From an uncultured Candidatus Altimarinota bacterium (lineage in GTDB: Bacteria; Patescibacteriota; Gracilibacteria; BD1-5; UBA6164): a stretch of 8,919 bases of DNA. This document shows, piece by piece, positions 1 to 8,221 of this stretch (positions are counted from its first letter, which is position 1; each line of letters opens with the position of its first letter). The position numbers and the translations under genes are program-made. The notes under the pieces were generated by a model. The model saw nothing but the letters and a program-made list of their open reading frames with translations. It ran no database searches and was not told the DNA's origin. The DNA lies in contig CALMDL010000216.1 in assembly GCA_937864995.1 (NCBI GenBank), forward strand, positions 1 through 8,919, in the 5' to 3' direction.

Positions 1-1319
<1,319 letters not shown>

Positions 1320-1355
1320 ATTTTTACTTTATTTTAAGCCATAAAATATACTTAA

Positions 1356-1383
1356 AGTATACTTTTTTTTATGATTAAATCAA
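1356..1383 (-). promoter_or_regulatory. Probable gyrA promoter
   Basis: On the minus strand, TTGATT (1383-1378) is separated by 16 bp from TATACT (1361-1356). This is close to a sigma70-type -35/-10 pair and predicts a leader of about 30 nt before the gyrA ATG. The spacer carries an 8-A run. The -10 lies in a short palindrome, TATACTT-A-AAGTATA (1347-1361), which could be an operator or chance in AT-rich DNA. This rests on motif match alone. Confidence 0.5.
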
Positions 1384-1410
1384 GAGAAAAATCATTTTTT
1401 TAAAGCAAAC

Positions 1411-1438
1411 TTTACAAAAAAAATTAAAAGCTTAAAAT
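1411..1438 (+). promoter_or_regulatory. Probable promoter of the GlmU-like gene
   Basis: TTTACA (1411-1416) is followed after 16 bp by TAAAAT (1433-1438). Each hexamer matches the sigma70 consensus at five of six positions. It predicts a leader of about 20 nt with no Shine-Dalgarno motif before the ATG at 1467. AT-rich DNA produces such matches by chance, so this is only plausible. Confidence 0.45.
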
Positions 1439-1466
1439 AAAAAAAATATATCTTAAAAAAATACTT

Positions 1467-2642
1467 ATGAAAGCGATAATTTTAGCAGCATGAGAAGGTA
1501 GTAGACTAAGACCTCTGACAAATACAATACCTAAACCAATGATAAAAATATTTTGAAAACCTATTATAGAACATAATTTAGAACATATTTATAAATATGT
1601 AAATGAAATAATAATAGTTGTAAAATATAAAGCAGAAATAATTGAAAATTATTTTTGAAACAATTTTAAATGAGTGCCTGTAACATATCACTTACAAAAT
1701 GATGAAAAATGAACTTGAGCAGCTATTAAATGAATAAAATCTGATTTTGACTTAATAATCTTAAACTGAGACTCAATTTTTAATAAAAATGATTTAAAAG
1801 AAATTTTAGAATACAAATGATATTGAGCTTTGGTAAAACAAGTACCTAATCCTGAAATATATGGTATTTTTAAAGTTGATAATGAAAATAACGTAAGAGA
1901 AATTATTGAAAAACCTGAAACATTTATTTGAAATTTAGCAAATTTATGAGTTTATAAATTTAATTCTAGTATTTTAGATATAGTAGAAAATATTCCCCTT
2001 TCAAAAAGATGAGAATATGAAATAACAGATGCTATAAATGAATTTGCAAACAGATATCCTTTAAAAGCAATAGAAATTAAAAAAGAATTTATTGATGTAG
2101 GATATCCATGGGATATATTAAAAGCAAACTCATTTTTTCTTGATAAATTAAAAGAATCTGAAATAAAATGAAAAATAGAAGATTGAGTTGTTATTAAATG
2201 AAAAATTATATTAGAATCAGGAGCTATAATTAAAAGTTGAACATATATAGAATGAAATGCTTATATATGAAAAAACTCTGAGATATGACCAAATGCACAT
2301 TTAAGATGAAATGTTGTAATTTGAAATAATAGTTGCATATGACATACAGAAGTAAAAGAAGTCTCAATATGAGAAAATACAAAAGCAAAACACTTTTGAT
2401 ATATATGATCATCTGTTATATGAAACAATGTTAATATTGCTGCATGATTTATATCTATGGATCGGAGACATGATAATTCAAATATAAAAGTTCTGGTAAA
2501 ATGAAAATTAATTGATAGTACATTAAGAAAGCTTTGATGTGTAATATGAGATAATGTTAGAACTTGAGTTAATACATTGGTATACCCTTGAAGAATGATT
2601 GAAAACGATGCATTTACAATGCCATGAGAAATAATCAAATAA
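1467..2642 (+). CDS. GlmU-like bifunctional sugar-1-phosphate nucleotidyltransferase/acyltransferase
   Basis: A 391-residue protein with two domains. The N-terminal nucleotidyltransferase fold begins MKAIILAAGEGSRLRPLT (the GxGxRLRPLT nucleotide loop), then IPKPM with the conserved lysine, and has ILNGDS at about 98-103 with the metal-binding Asp near 102. The C-terminal half, from about residue 240, is a left-handed beta-helix of hexapeptide repeats (YIGKNSEIGPNAHLRG and onward). KAKHFGYIG aligns with KVPHLSYIG of GlmU and keeps its catalytic histidine (about residue 309). RKLGCVIGDNVRTGVN resembles the archaeal-type enzymes (Sulfolobus ST0452 group) more than E. coli GlmU. The inferred role is making UDP-GlcNAc or a related nucleotide sugar for the cell envelope; the substrate cannot be read from sequence. 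About 34 of 38 glycines are TGA, the heaviest use in the window. A terminator starts at the stop codon. Confidence 0.85.
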
Positions 2643-2669
2643 AAAAGATATGCATTGCATATCTTTTTT
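2641..2669. terminator. Bidirectional intrinsic terminator after the GlmU-like gene
   Basis: This is a near-perfect inverted repeat: AAAAAAGATATGCA (2641-2654) pairs with TGCATATCTTTTTT (2656-2669). Its first bases overlap the TAA of the GlmU-like gene. The stem is flanked by A and T runs, so it can end transcription from either side of the convergent junction. Confidence 0.8.
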
Positions 2670-2713
2670 ATTTGATTGTAAAACTAATTCCATAAAGAAA
2701 TTTAATCAAGTTG

Positions 2714-2729
2714 CACCAATTAATTGGTG
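2714..2729. repeat. 16-bp perfect palindrome in the convergent spacer
   Basis: CACCAATT followed directly by AATTGGTG forms a perfect dyad without a loop. On the plus strand it is followed by TACTTTTGG, which is only a weak T-run. It could be a protein-binding dyad or part of a folded RNA. No function can be assigned. Confidence 0.55.
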
Positions 2730-2769
2730 TACTTTTGGTTTAAGGCTATTATCCATTTTTTCACTTGAA

Positions 2770-2791
2770 TTAAAGTAAATTATTACTTTAA
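2770..2791. repeat. Hairpin, 9-bp stem with 4-nt loop
   Basis: TTAAAGTAA (2770-2778) pairs perfectly with TTACTTTAA (2783-2791) around ATTA. It lies between the two terminators of the convergent spacer. The stem is AT-rich and there is no clear T-tract, so it is not a strong terminator. Confidence 0.5.
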
Positions 2792-2826
2792 CATATATTT
2801 TACATATTTATTATAAAAATAAAATA

Positions 2827-2857
2827 AAAAAAGTCAATATTAAATATTGACTTTTTT
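2827..2857 (-). terminator. Terminator of the ribosomal-protein cluster
   Basis: GTCAATATT (2833-2841) and AATATTGAC (2843-2851) form a perfect 9-bp stem around one A, flanked by AAAAAA and TTTTTT. On the minus strand it begins 5 nt after the rpmA stop and ends in a T-run, as expected for an intrinsic terminator closing the cluster. Confidence 0.85.
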
Positions 2858-2862
2858 ATATT

Positions 2863-3135
2863 TTATATAACTGAAATGAAAGTATCAACAAATTTTCTAC
2901 CATCAAATCTTGTTCTTTTCTTTTCTGTAAAAGTGATTACTCCATCTTTTACTGCAAAAAGTGTAAAATCATGTCCTTGAGAAACACCTTCTCCTGGCCA
3001 AAATTTATTACCTTTTTGTCTAACAATAATGTTTCCAGATACAACTTGTTGTCCACCAAATAGTTTTACACCAAGTCTTTTAGCATTACTGTCTCTACCA
3101 TTACTGGTAGCTCATTGAGCTTTCTTGTGAGCCAT
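2863..3135 (-). CDS. rpmA: Ribosomal protein bL27
   Basis: bL27 of the large subunit, 90 residues. Its N-terminus reaches toward the peptidyl-transferase centre. The protein begins [20 protein letters not shown], the family signature, with no cleavable leader of the Firmicutes type. [19 protein letters not shown] and [11 protein letters not shown] follow. Only 1 of 12 glycines is TGA (QG at residue 8), the strongest avoidance in a gene of this size here. It is the last gene of the cluster, 35 bp after rpsG. The usual partner rplU (bL21) is not next to it, so L27 is probably co-transcribed with small-subunit genes here. The terminator follows at once. Confidence 0.96.
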
Positions 3136-3170
3136 TTTTAGTTAAATTATGAATTAAATAAAATATTATA

Positions 3171-3605
3171 CTATCTGTTTGCAAATCTAGCAAAAGCTTT
3201 ATTAGCTTCAGCCATTTTGTAAACTTCTAATTTTTTCTTATAAGCAGTACCAGTTTCATTAGCAGCTTCTATTAATTCATTAGCTAAAAATTTAGCAAAA
3301 GAAGCACCTTTTTTACTTCTAGCAGAATCTATAATCCATTTTGAAGCTAAAAATAATTGTCTTTTTGGTTTAACTTCTTGAGGAACTTGGTAAATAGAAC
3401 CTCAAACTCTTTTTGGTCTAACTTCAATTTTAGGAATAATATTTTCTAAAGCTTTATCAAAAATTGCTTTAGGACTTTTTTGTCATTTAGCTTTAATTTC
3501 TTCAAAAGTATCATCCATAATTTTCATAGCAACGCTTTTTTTACCATCTAACATTACATAGTTAGTAAATTTATCAAACATTGACATTTGTTCATTTGGT
3601 TTCAT
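3171..3605 (-). CDS. rpsG: Ribosomal protein uS7, short N-terminus
   Basis: uS7 nucleates assembly of the 30S head and lies near the E site. The 144-residue protein has MLDGKKSVAMKIM (about 18-30), then EVRPKRVGGSIYQVP with one TGA glycine, LFLASKWIIDSARSK, and the C-terminal MAEANKAFARFANR. Compared with E. coli S7 it lacks roughly the first 15 residues, the basic arm ending in LPDP. No ATG, GTG or TTG lies in frame between ATG 3605 and the upstream in-frame TAA at 3678-3680, so the short end looks real. It is downstream of rpsL in str-operon order, but no fusA or tuf follows; rpmA comes next. It ends in TAG. Confidence 0.95.
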
Positions 3606-3697
3606 TGTTTTATAACAATTAATAAATAATATAAATAAAATGTTTAATTTTTCAGTAATTGTTAAACTTACTCCATTTTATTTAATAAATAAGGTTT
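3606..3697. other. rpsL-rpsG spacer, no gene
   Basis: A 92-bp AT-rich spacer. It holds a weak inverted repeat, GTTTAA (3642-3647) with TTAAAC (3662-3667), and no Shine-Dalgarno motif before rpsG. An open minus-strand frame runs into rpsG but has no start codon and no S7-like sequence. Confidence 0.5.
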
Positions 3698-4117
3698 TTA
3701 TTTTTTTGGTCTTTTAGCACCATATAATGATCTACCTTGTTTTCTATTTTTTACTCATTCAGAGTCAAGTAAACCTCTAACGATATGATATCTTACTCAT
3801 GGTAAATCTTTTACTCTTCAACCTCTAATAGCAACTACAGAGTGTTCTTGAAGATTATGTCATTCACCTCAGATGTAAGCATTTACTTCATATCAATTAG
3901 TTAATCTAACTCTAGCAACTTTTCTAAGAGCTGAGTTAGGTTTTTTTGGAGTCATTGTAGTTACTTTAACACAAACTCCTCTTTTTTGAGGACATCCTCC
4001 ATCAATCTCAACAGTTGTTTTTCTAATAGAGTTTCTAATCACTTGTAAAGCAGGTGATTTACTTTTAGAAGCTGGAGATTTTCTTTTTCTTTTAATTAAT
4101 TGATTTATAGTAGGCAT
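3698..4117 (-). CDS. rpsL: Ribosomal protein uS12
   Basis: uS12 sits at the decoding centre of the 30S subunit and affects tRNA-selection accuracy. The full 139 residues run from [15 protein letters not shown] to YGAKRPKK. The two loops lining the decoding site are intact: [19 protein letters not shown] (about 56-74) and GGRVKDLPGVRYH (about 99-111), with lysines at the streptomycin-resistance positions and the Asp that RimO can modify. Six of 14 glycines are TGA, and five of these give the near-universal LTNGYE, IGGEGHN, RGGRVK and LPGVRYH. Read with the standard code the gene would stop after residue 74, so this is one of the best proofs of recoding. It follows rpsI after 115 bp, so it may have its own promoter. 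Confidence 0.97.
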
Positions 4118-4232
4118 TTCTACAATATTTATAAATTAAATATATTTTGTCATTACCCGATCTAAGTCAGATAATAATTTATTAATTCACTTTATTAGCT
4201 GATTAAATCAGATAATGAACAAAGATAGAAAA
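4118..4232. other. rpsI-rpsL spacer with dyads and a direct repeat
   Basis: At 115 bp this is the longest spacer inside the cluster. It contains the dyad CTGATT-A-AATCAG (4199-4211) and a 9-bp direct repeat TCAGATAAT (4167-4175 and 4208-4216). It marks the junction between the rplM-rpsI pair and the str-type pair rpsL-rpsG, so an internal promoter or regulatory site would fit. I could not pick a convincing -35/-10 pair. Confidence 0.45.
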
Positions 4233-4240
4233 CTATCTTT
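4221..4240 (-). repeat. Hairpin over the rpsI stop codon
   Basis: AAAGATAG (4221-4228) and CTATCTTT (4233-4240) form a perfect 8-bp stem around AAAA and include the TAG stop and last codons of rpsI. On the minus strand the stem is followed by only a short broken T-run, so it would be at best a partial terminator. mRNA stabilisation or processing is also possible. Confidence 0.5.
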
Positions 4241-4625
4241 TTGACCAAGATGGAGATTTTCTCGCTTTCTTTTGTCCTGGTTTTTTTCTTTCAACTTTTC
4301 TAGCATCTCTAGTTAAAAATCCAGCAGCTTTAAGAATTTTTTTAAATCCTTCATTTTTTTCAGCTAAATTTCTAGATAATCCTAATTTTATTGCATCAGC
4401 TTGTGCTGAAATTCATGAACCAGTAATCTCAACTTCAAAATAAAACTCATCTTTAGCTTTACAAGCTTTTAATGGAGCATATACAACATCAAACAAATCT
4501 GTTCTAGTTATATATTCTGAAGTTTTTTTACCATTTATCATATCTTCCCCCTTCCCCTCAAATAATTTTACTTGAGCAGAAGCAGTTTTTCTTTTTCAAA
4601 TGTTATAAGTATATTTATTTGCCAT
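4233..4625 (-). CDS. rpsI: Ribosomal protein uS9
   Basis: uS9 of the small-subunit head; its C-terminal tail contacts the P-site tRNA. It is 130 residues, the usual length. It shows [17 protein letters not shown] near the start, then [27 protein letters not shown] (family form GGGxSGQAGAIRLGIAR), [20 protein letters not shown] and the C-terminal SPSWSKR ending in the invariant SKR. Two of 10 glycines are TGA. It starts 12 bp after rplM without a Shine-Dalgarno motif, consistent with co-transcription or coupling. A G-rich stretch (about 4545-4559), unusual in this AT-rich DNA, encodes EGKGE. It ends in TAG. Confidence 0.95.
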
Positions 4626-4637
4626 AAATAATTTTAA

Positions 4638-5066
4638 TTATTTTATAAGTTCAGGTTTTTGAGCAACATAAGTATGTTCATCTCAAGTAAATAATTTTAA
4701 TCTAGATAACATGTCTTTTCTTAATTTATTTTTAGGAAGCATTCCATAAACAGCTAATTCTAAAGCTCTTAATGGTTTTTTTTCTAATAAATTTTCTAAA
4801 GAAATTTCTTTAAGACCACCTAAGTAACCTGTATGGCTATAATAAATTTTGTCTGATAATTTTTTACCAGTTACACTAAATTTATCACAGTTAGTTACTA
4901 TAACGTAATCTCCATTATCTAAGTGAGGTGCAAATGATGCTTTGTTTTTCCCTTTTAAGATTACAGCAATTTTTGTTGCTAATCTACCAAGAGTTTGTTC
5001 TTTTGCATCAATTATATACCATTTTCTTTCATCACCTTTTAATTGTGTTGGAGTAATAGTTTTCAT
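4638..5066 (-). CDS. rplM: Ribosomal protein uL13
   Basis: uL13 is an early-assembling large-subunit protein that binds 23S rRNA. It has 142 residues, the same as E. coli. Family motifs are RKWYIIDAKEQTLGRLAT (about 14-31), the APHLDNGDYVIVTN stretch, SHTGYLGGLKE and AVYGMLPKNKLRKDML. The tail is LKLFTGDEHTYVAQKPELIK, where TGA gives the Gly of the conserved YxGxxHP-like region. A standard-code reading would drop the last 15 residues. This is the only TGA among 10 glycines. TGG in KWYII is a conserved Trp, which fixes TGG as Trp while TGA is Gly. It lies 24 bp after rplQ and forms the usual pair with rpsI. Confidence 0.96.
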
Positions 5067-5090
5067 TTTCTATTTAGACTTAAGTAAATA

Positions 5091-5453
5091 TTAAACTAAT
5101 TCTAATTTAACTAATTTAGCAGCATCACCATCTCTATATTTAACAGTAGTAGCTCTAGTAAAACCAGAAGTTTTGTTTCCTTTATATTTTGGAGCAACAT
5201 TTTTAAATAATTCTAATGATGCTTCTTTTGTGTATAGATATTTCATTACATATCTAATTGCGTTCATTTCATCTTTTGTATTAACTACATTTATTAATTT
5301 ATCAACCATCGGAGTGATTAATGCAACTTTTTTTTCTGTAGTTTGTATAGATTTATGTAAGAAAAAAGATGTTAATAAGTTTCTTTCCATAGCATCTCTA
5401 TGTGCAAAACTTTTATTATTGAACTTTAAGTTTTTTCTAACTCTATGTCTCAT
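5091..5453 (-). CDS. rplQ: Ribosomal protein bL17
   Basis: bL17, 120 residues, lies near the polypeptide exit region of the 50S subunit. It opens with MRHRVRKNLKFNNKSFAHRD, matching MRHRxxxxKLxRxxxHRxAM, followed by MERNLLTSFFLHKSIQTTEKK and ends GFTRATTVKYRDGDAAKLV plus KLELV, the family C-terminus. None of its three glycines is TGA, so it is complete under any code. It follows rpoA by 28 bp, closing the alpha-operon part of the cluster as in most bacteria. Confidence 0.96.
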   Translation of the reverse strand: MRHRVRKNLKFNNKSFAHRDAMERNLLTSFFLHKSIQTTEKKVALITPMVDKLINVVNTKDEMNAIRYVMKYLYTKEASLELFKNVAPKYKGNKTSGFTRATTVKYRDGDAAKLVKLELV

Positions 5454-5481
5454 TTGTATATAAAATTATAAATTAGATATA

Positions 5482-6462
5482 TTAGTCATCACCTAAAAGC
5501 TTTAAACCTCTCTCAGCAAGAGATGATCTAATTTCTGTCATTGCTTTCTTACCAAATCATTTGATTGAAGAAAGTTTTGTTTCAGTGCATTTAGTTAGCT
5601 TTTCAATTGAAAGTATATCTCAATTAATTAAAGCGTTTAATGTTCTAGGAGATAATCACATAATTTCAATTGGAGTATAAGTTTCCTTTTCTAACTCTTC
5701 TTGAACTTCTTCTTTTTCTCTAGAGATTAATTCTTTTACATTAGAAATGAATTGTCATTCTACTTGTAAAGATTCTTCATTAAATATTGAAAAATAAGAA
5801 TTTAACATATCTCAAGAAAATTTTAATGCATTTACTGGAGATATTGATCAATCAGTAGTTATAGTCATTTCCAAAGAATCTAAGTTAATCATTTCTCAAA
5901 ATCTAGCTTTTTCTATATTATATTTTACATTTAATACAGGTGAAAAGTTAGTATCAAGTAATAACACTTCAACATCTTCTTCTTTTTCTAATAATTCTTC
6001 TTGAGTTAAGTATCAAACTCATTTTTCGATTCTTATATCAATATCTAATTCTAAACCATCTTGATCGATTTCTGTAATATATAAATCTTTGTTGATTATT
6101 TCTATTCAAGCACTAGTTTTAATATCAGCAGCTGTAACTTTTCAAGATTTTGTTTTGTTTAATTTTAACCATTCAACTCAAATATCGCTTTTCGCTAACA
6201 CCAATCATTTAAGATTTAACATTATATCAATAATTGAATCTTTAACTCAAGGCAATGTTGAATACTCATGATTAACTCCTTTTACTTTTATTCAAGTTAC
6301 TTTAGTTCAAGGAATTGAAGATAAAAGTATTCTTCTAAGAGAATTCCCTAAAGTTACACCATACCCCTTTGGTAACGGTCCTACAATGAAAGAAGAAGTA
6401 GAATTATCTAAATCTTTTTGAGTAATTTTAGGAACACCTATTGTATTATGAATAATGTGCAT
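5482..6462 (-). CDS. rpoA: DNA-directed RNA polymerase subunit alpha
   Basis: The alpha subunit dimerises to scaffold beta and beta-prime; its C-terminal domain binds UP elements and activators. The 326-residue protein has a complete NTD with [19 protein letters not shown] (about 29-47), [20 protein letters not shown] (about 66-85) and [13 protein letters not shown] near 205. A charged linker ([12 protein letters not shown], about 247-258) leads to the CTD with [20 protein letters not shown] and [20 protein letters not shown], the helix-hairpin-helix region. About 16 of 26 glycines are TGA, including invariant LPGVK and KGFGKK, so a standard reading would break it into many pieces. It lies 40 bp after rpsD and 28 bp before rplQ, the canonical alpha-operon order. 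Confidence 0.97.
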
Positions 6463-6502
6463 ATTTTAAATTGATTACAAAAATAACATAAATTACCATT
6501 TA

Positions 6503-7126
6503 TTATTTTGAGTAAAACTCAACTATTTTTTGGATATCAATTATTTGGTCGAAATCTTCTTTTCCTGGTAATGCCAATATAGTTATTGTTAATTTTTTAG
6601 AATCAACATCAATCCATTTACAAGCAGTTACTTTACCTTTATTAGCTTTAGAAAATTCTTCTAATTCTTCTAATAATGATTTATATAAAGCAGATTCTTT
6701 CAATTTATCTCTTAATGCAATTACATCTCATACTTTTACAGCAATTGATGGAACATCAACTTTAACACCATTTAAAGTAAAATGTGCGTGGCTTACAAAT
6801 TGTCTAGATTGAATTCTAGTTCTAGCAAAATTTGCTCTGTAAACTACATTATCAAGTCTTAATTCTAAGAATTGTAACATTTTATTTCAAGTAGTTCCTA
6901 CACCATTTGAGTTTTGAGCTTTTTTAAAATAAGAAGCGAATTGTTTTTCAGATAGTCAAAACATTCTTTTTGCCATTTGTTTTTTTCTCAATTGAGTACC
7001 AAACTCACTTGCTTTTCTACTTCTTAGAGGAGCTCTTTTCGAGTCAGTTAAATCGTATTTTTCAGTACCAAATAGATTTACACCTTCTCTTCTACAAAGT
7101 TTTTTCTTTGGTCAAGTATACCTCAT
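6503..7126 (-). CDS. rpsD: Ribosomal protein uS4
   Basis: uS4 is a primary 16S rRNA-binding protein that starts 30S body assembly. It has 207 residues: [20 protein letters not shown] at the N-terminus (TGA for Gly5), then [20 protein letters not shown] and LEFRLD-like [18 protein letters not shown]. The S4 RNA-binding domain is at about 98-160 ([19 protein letters not shown]), and [15 protein letters not shown] has another TGA glycine. The lone N-terminal Cys indicates the zinc-free form. Four of 12 glycines are TGA. An internal ATG at 6703 opens the longest TGA-free stretch, but it lies well inside the protein. The start context is AT-only, with a 7-bp tandem repeat just upstream. In E. coli S4 represses this operon; I see no matching pseudoknot. 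Confidence 0.96.
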
Positions 7127-7133
7127 AATTAAA

Positions 7134-7154
7134 TTTAAAATTTAAAATTTAAAA
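7134..7154. repeat. Three tandem copies of TTTAAAA upstream of rpsD
   Basis: Three perfect 7-bp copies start 8 bp before the rpsD ATG on the minus strand, inside the 62-bp rpsK-rpsD spacer. The region is A/T only and would leave the rpsD start in unstructured mRNA. It may be only low-complexity slippage. Confidence 0.5.
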
Positions 7155-7188
7155 AATTGTTTTTTATTTCTTTTATAAATTGTAAGAA

Positions 7189-7581
7189 TTATAATTTTCT
7201 TACTTTTTTCTTTCTACATCCATTGTGTGGAACTGGAGTGATATCAAAAATTGCTTTTAAATCAACCCCACCAGAGATTAAACCTCTAATAGCTTGTTCT
7301 CTACCAATACCAATTCATTTAACATAAACATCAACTGACTCTATTGAGTGAAGAGTTTTTGCTTTTGAAATAGCTTGTTCTGCTACAACTTGTGCAGCAT
7401 ATGGAGTAGCCTCTCTAGCACCTTTAAAACCAGCAGATCATCCAGATGACCAAGTTAAAACACTACCTTTTTCATCAGTAATACTAACAATAGTATTATT
7501 AAATGTAGCATTTATATGAGCTTGTCCATGAGGTATTATTTGTCTAGTTTTTTTACTTTTTTTAATAGTAGTTTTAGCCAT
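7189..7581 (-). CDS. rpsK: Ribosomal protein uS11
   Basis: uS11 is on the 30S platform near the mRNA exit channel and the Shine-Dalgarno helix. It has 130 residues: [18 protein letters not shown] (about 22-39), [20 protein letters not shown] (about 43-62), [17 protein letters not shown] and the C-terminal [18 protein letters not shown], matching DxTPxPHNGCRPPKKRRV. Two of 13 glycines are TGA; one sits in SSGGS right after a GGA, and one in the conserved VKGxGxGRE. It follows rpsM by 47 bp and precedes rpsD by 62 bp, standard alpha-operon order. Confidence 0.97.
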
Positions 7582-7628
7582 AATATAAATTAAATTTTTA
7601 AATATTATTCATAGTTAAAGAAAAAATA

Positions 7629-7997
7629 TTATTTCTTTTTACCAGCGATAGCTGTTGCCTTACCTTTTCTAGTTCTAGCATTAGTTTTTGTACTTTGACC
7701 TCTAACTGGAAGTCTTTTTCTATGTCTTTGACCTCTATAACAATTAATTTCTTGTAATCTTTTAATATTACCAGCAATTAATCTTCTAAGATCTCATTCT
7801 ACAACATGATTTTCTTTTATTTCATCTCTGATTTTATCTAAATCAGCTTCAGAAATAGTTTCAATTTTAGTTGTTTTTTCAATTCAAACTTTGTTAAGAA
7901 TTTCATTTGAAGCAGTTCTACCTATACCATAGATATAAGTAAGTGCTATCTCAACATGTTTACCATTTGGTAAATTTACTCAAGCAATTCTTGCCAT
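7629..7997 (-). CDS. rpsM: Ribosomal protein uS13
   Basis: uS13 of the 30S head forms an intersubunit bridge and its tail touches the P-site tRNA. It has 122 residues: [20 protein letters not shown] with TGA at Gly6, [14 protein letters not shown] (helix-two-turn-helix), [15 protein letters not shown], and the signature [20 protein letters not shown] followed by [17 protein letters not shown]. Three of 11 glycines are TGA. It follows rpmJ by 51 bp. The leader has no Shine-Dalgarno motif. Confidence 0.97.
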
Positions 7998-8048
7998 ATT
8001 CTTTGTTATATAATTAAATATAAAATAGTTTGTTACAATATTTGATTA

Positions 8049-8165
8049 TTATCATTGTCTTTGTTTGTGTTTTGGATCAACACTACAAATAACTCTGACA
8101 ACTCATTTTCTTCTAACAACTTTACATTTGTCGCAAATTGGTTTTACAGATGGTCTTACTTTCAT
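8049..8165 (-). CDS. rpmJ: Ribosomal protein bL36
   Basis: bL36 is the smallest 50S protein. It has 38 residues, from MKVRPSVKPICDKCKVVRRK through GVVRVICSVDPKHKQRQG. The zinc ribbon is complete, with Cys11, Cys14, Cys27 and His33. Both glycines are TGA. The second is the C-terminal residue, so the gene ends TGA-TAA: a standard-code reading would see two stops and lose the QRQG end found across the family. The first TGA (residue 21) falls at the conserved RRKG. With standard tables this gene would be missed. It lies 56 bp after infA. Confidence 0.96.
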
Positions 8166-8192
8166 AACCAAAATAAGTAATCAATTAAAATA

Positions 8193-8216
8193 TTCTGTTT
8201 TTGATAAAATACAGAA
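8193..8216. repeat. Imperfect hairpin in the infA-rpmJ spacer
   Basis: TTCTGT (8193-8198) pairs with ACAGAA (8211-8216), and three more A-T pairs form inside after one mismatch, leaving a GATA loop. It lies in the 56-bp spacer between infA and rpmJ. It could be a weak attenuator or mRNA element; nothing supports a specific role. Confidence 0.4.
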
Positions 8217-8221
8217 AAAAA

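Noticed and set aside
1347..1370. Plus-strand intrinsic terminator (dyad followed by eight T)
   Set aside because: No plus-strand gene lies upstream and the stem is short and A/T-only; the same bases fit the gyrA -10 and spacer better.
2230..2638. Open minus-strand frames opposite the GlmU-like gene (2230-2412 and 2261-2638)
   Set aside because: They are antisense to a clear enzyme. Frequent TGA codons become TCA on the other strand, which leaves antisense frames open; the translations look like no known protein.
2527..2756. Minus-strand frame from ATG 2756 through the convergent spacer, reading TGA as Gly
   Set aside because: It runs through the terminator stem and the antisense 3' end of the GlmU-like gene, and has no recognisable motif. 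Most likely chance, although its first residues through the 16-bp palindrome look mildly protein-like.
5173..5463. Plus-strand open frame opposite rplQ
   Set aside because: It is antisense to a full-length, well-conserved L17 and is rich in Phe/Leu/Ser, as expected for the complement of a Lys-rich gene.
6089..6271. Plus-strand open frame opposite rpoA
   Set aside because: It is the antisense shadow of the RpoA N-terminal domain with no own start context or motif.
6503..6703. Separate small protein starting at an internal ATG of rpsD
   Set aside because: The sequence is the C-terminal third of S4; the stretch appears separate only because a TGA glycine lies just upstream.
7998..8048. S4-binding pseudoknot regulating the alpha operon ahead of rpsM
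   Set aside because: The 51-bp spacer is A/T-rich with no stem arrangement resembling the E. coli element.
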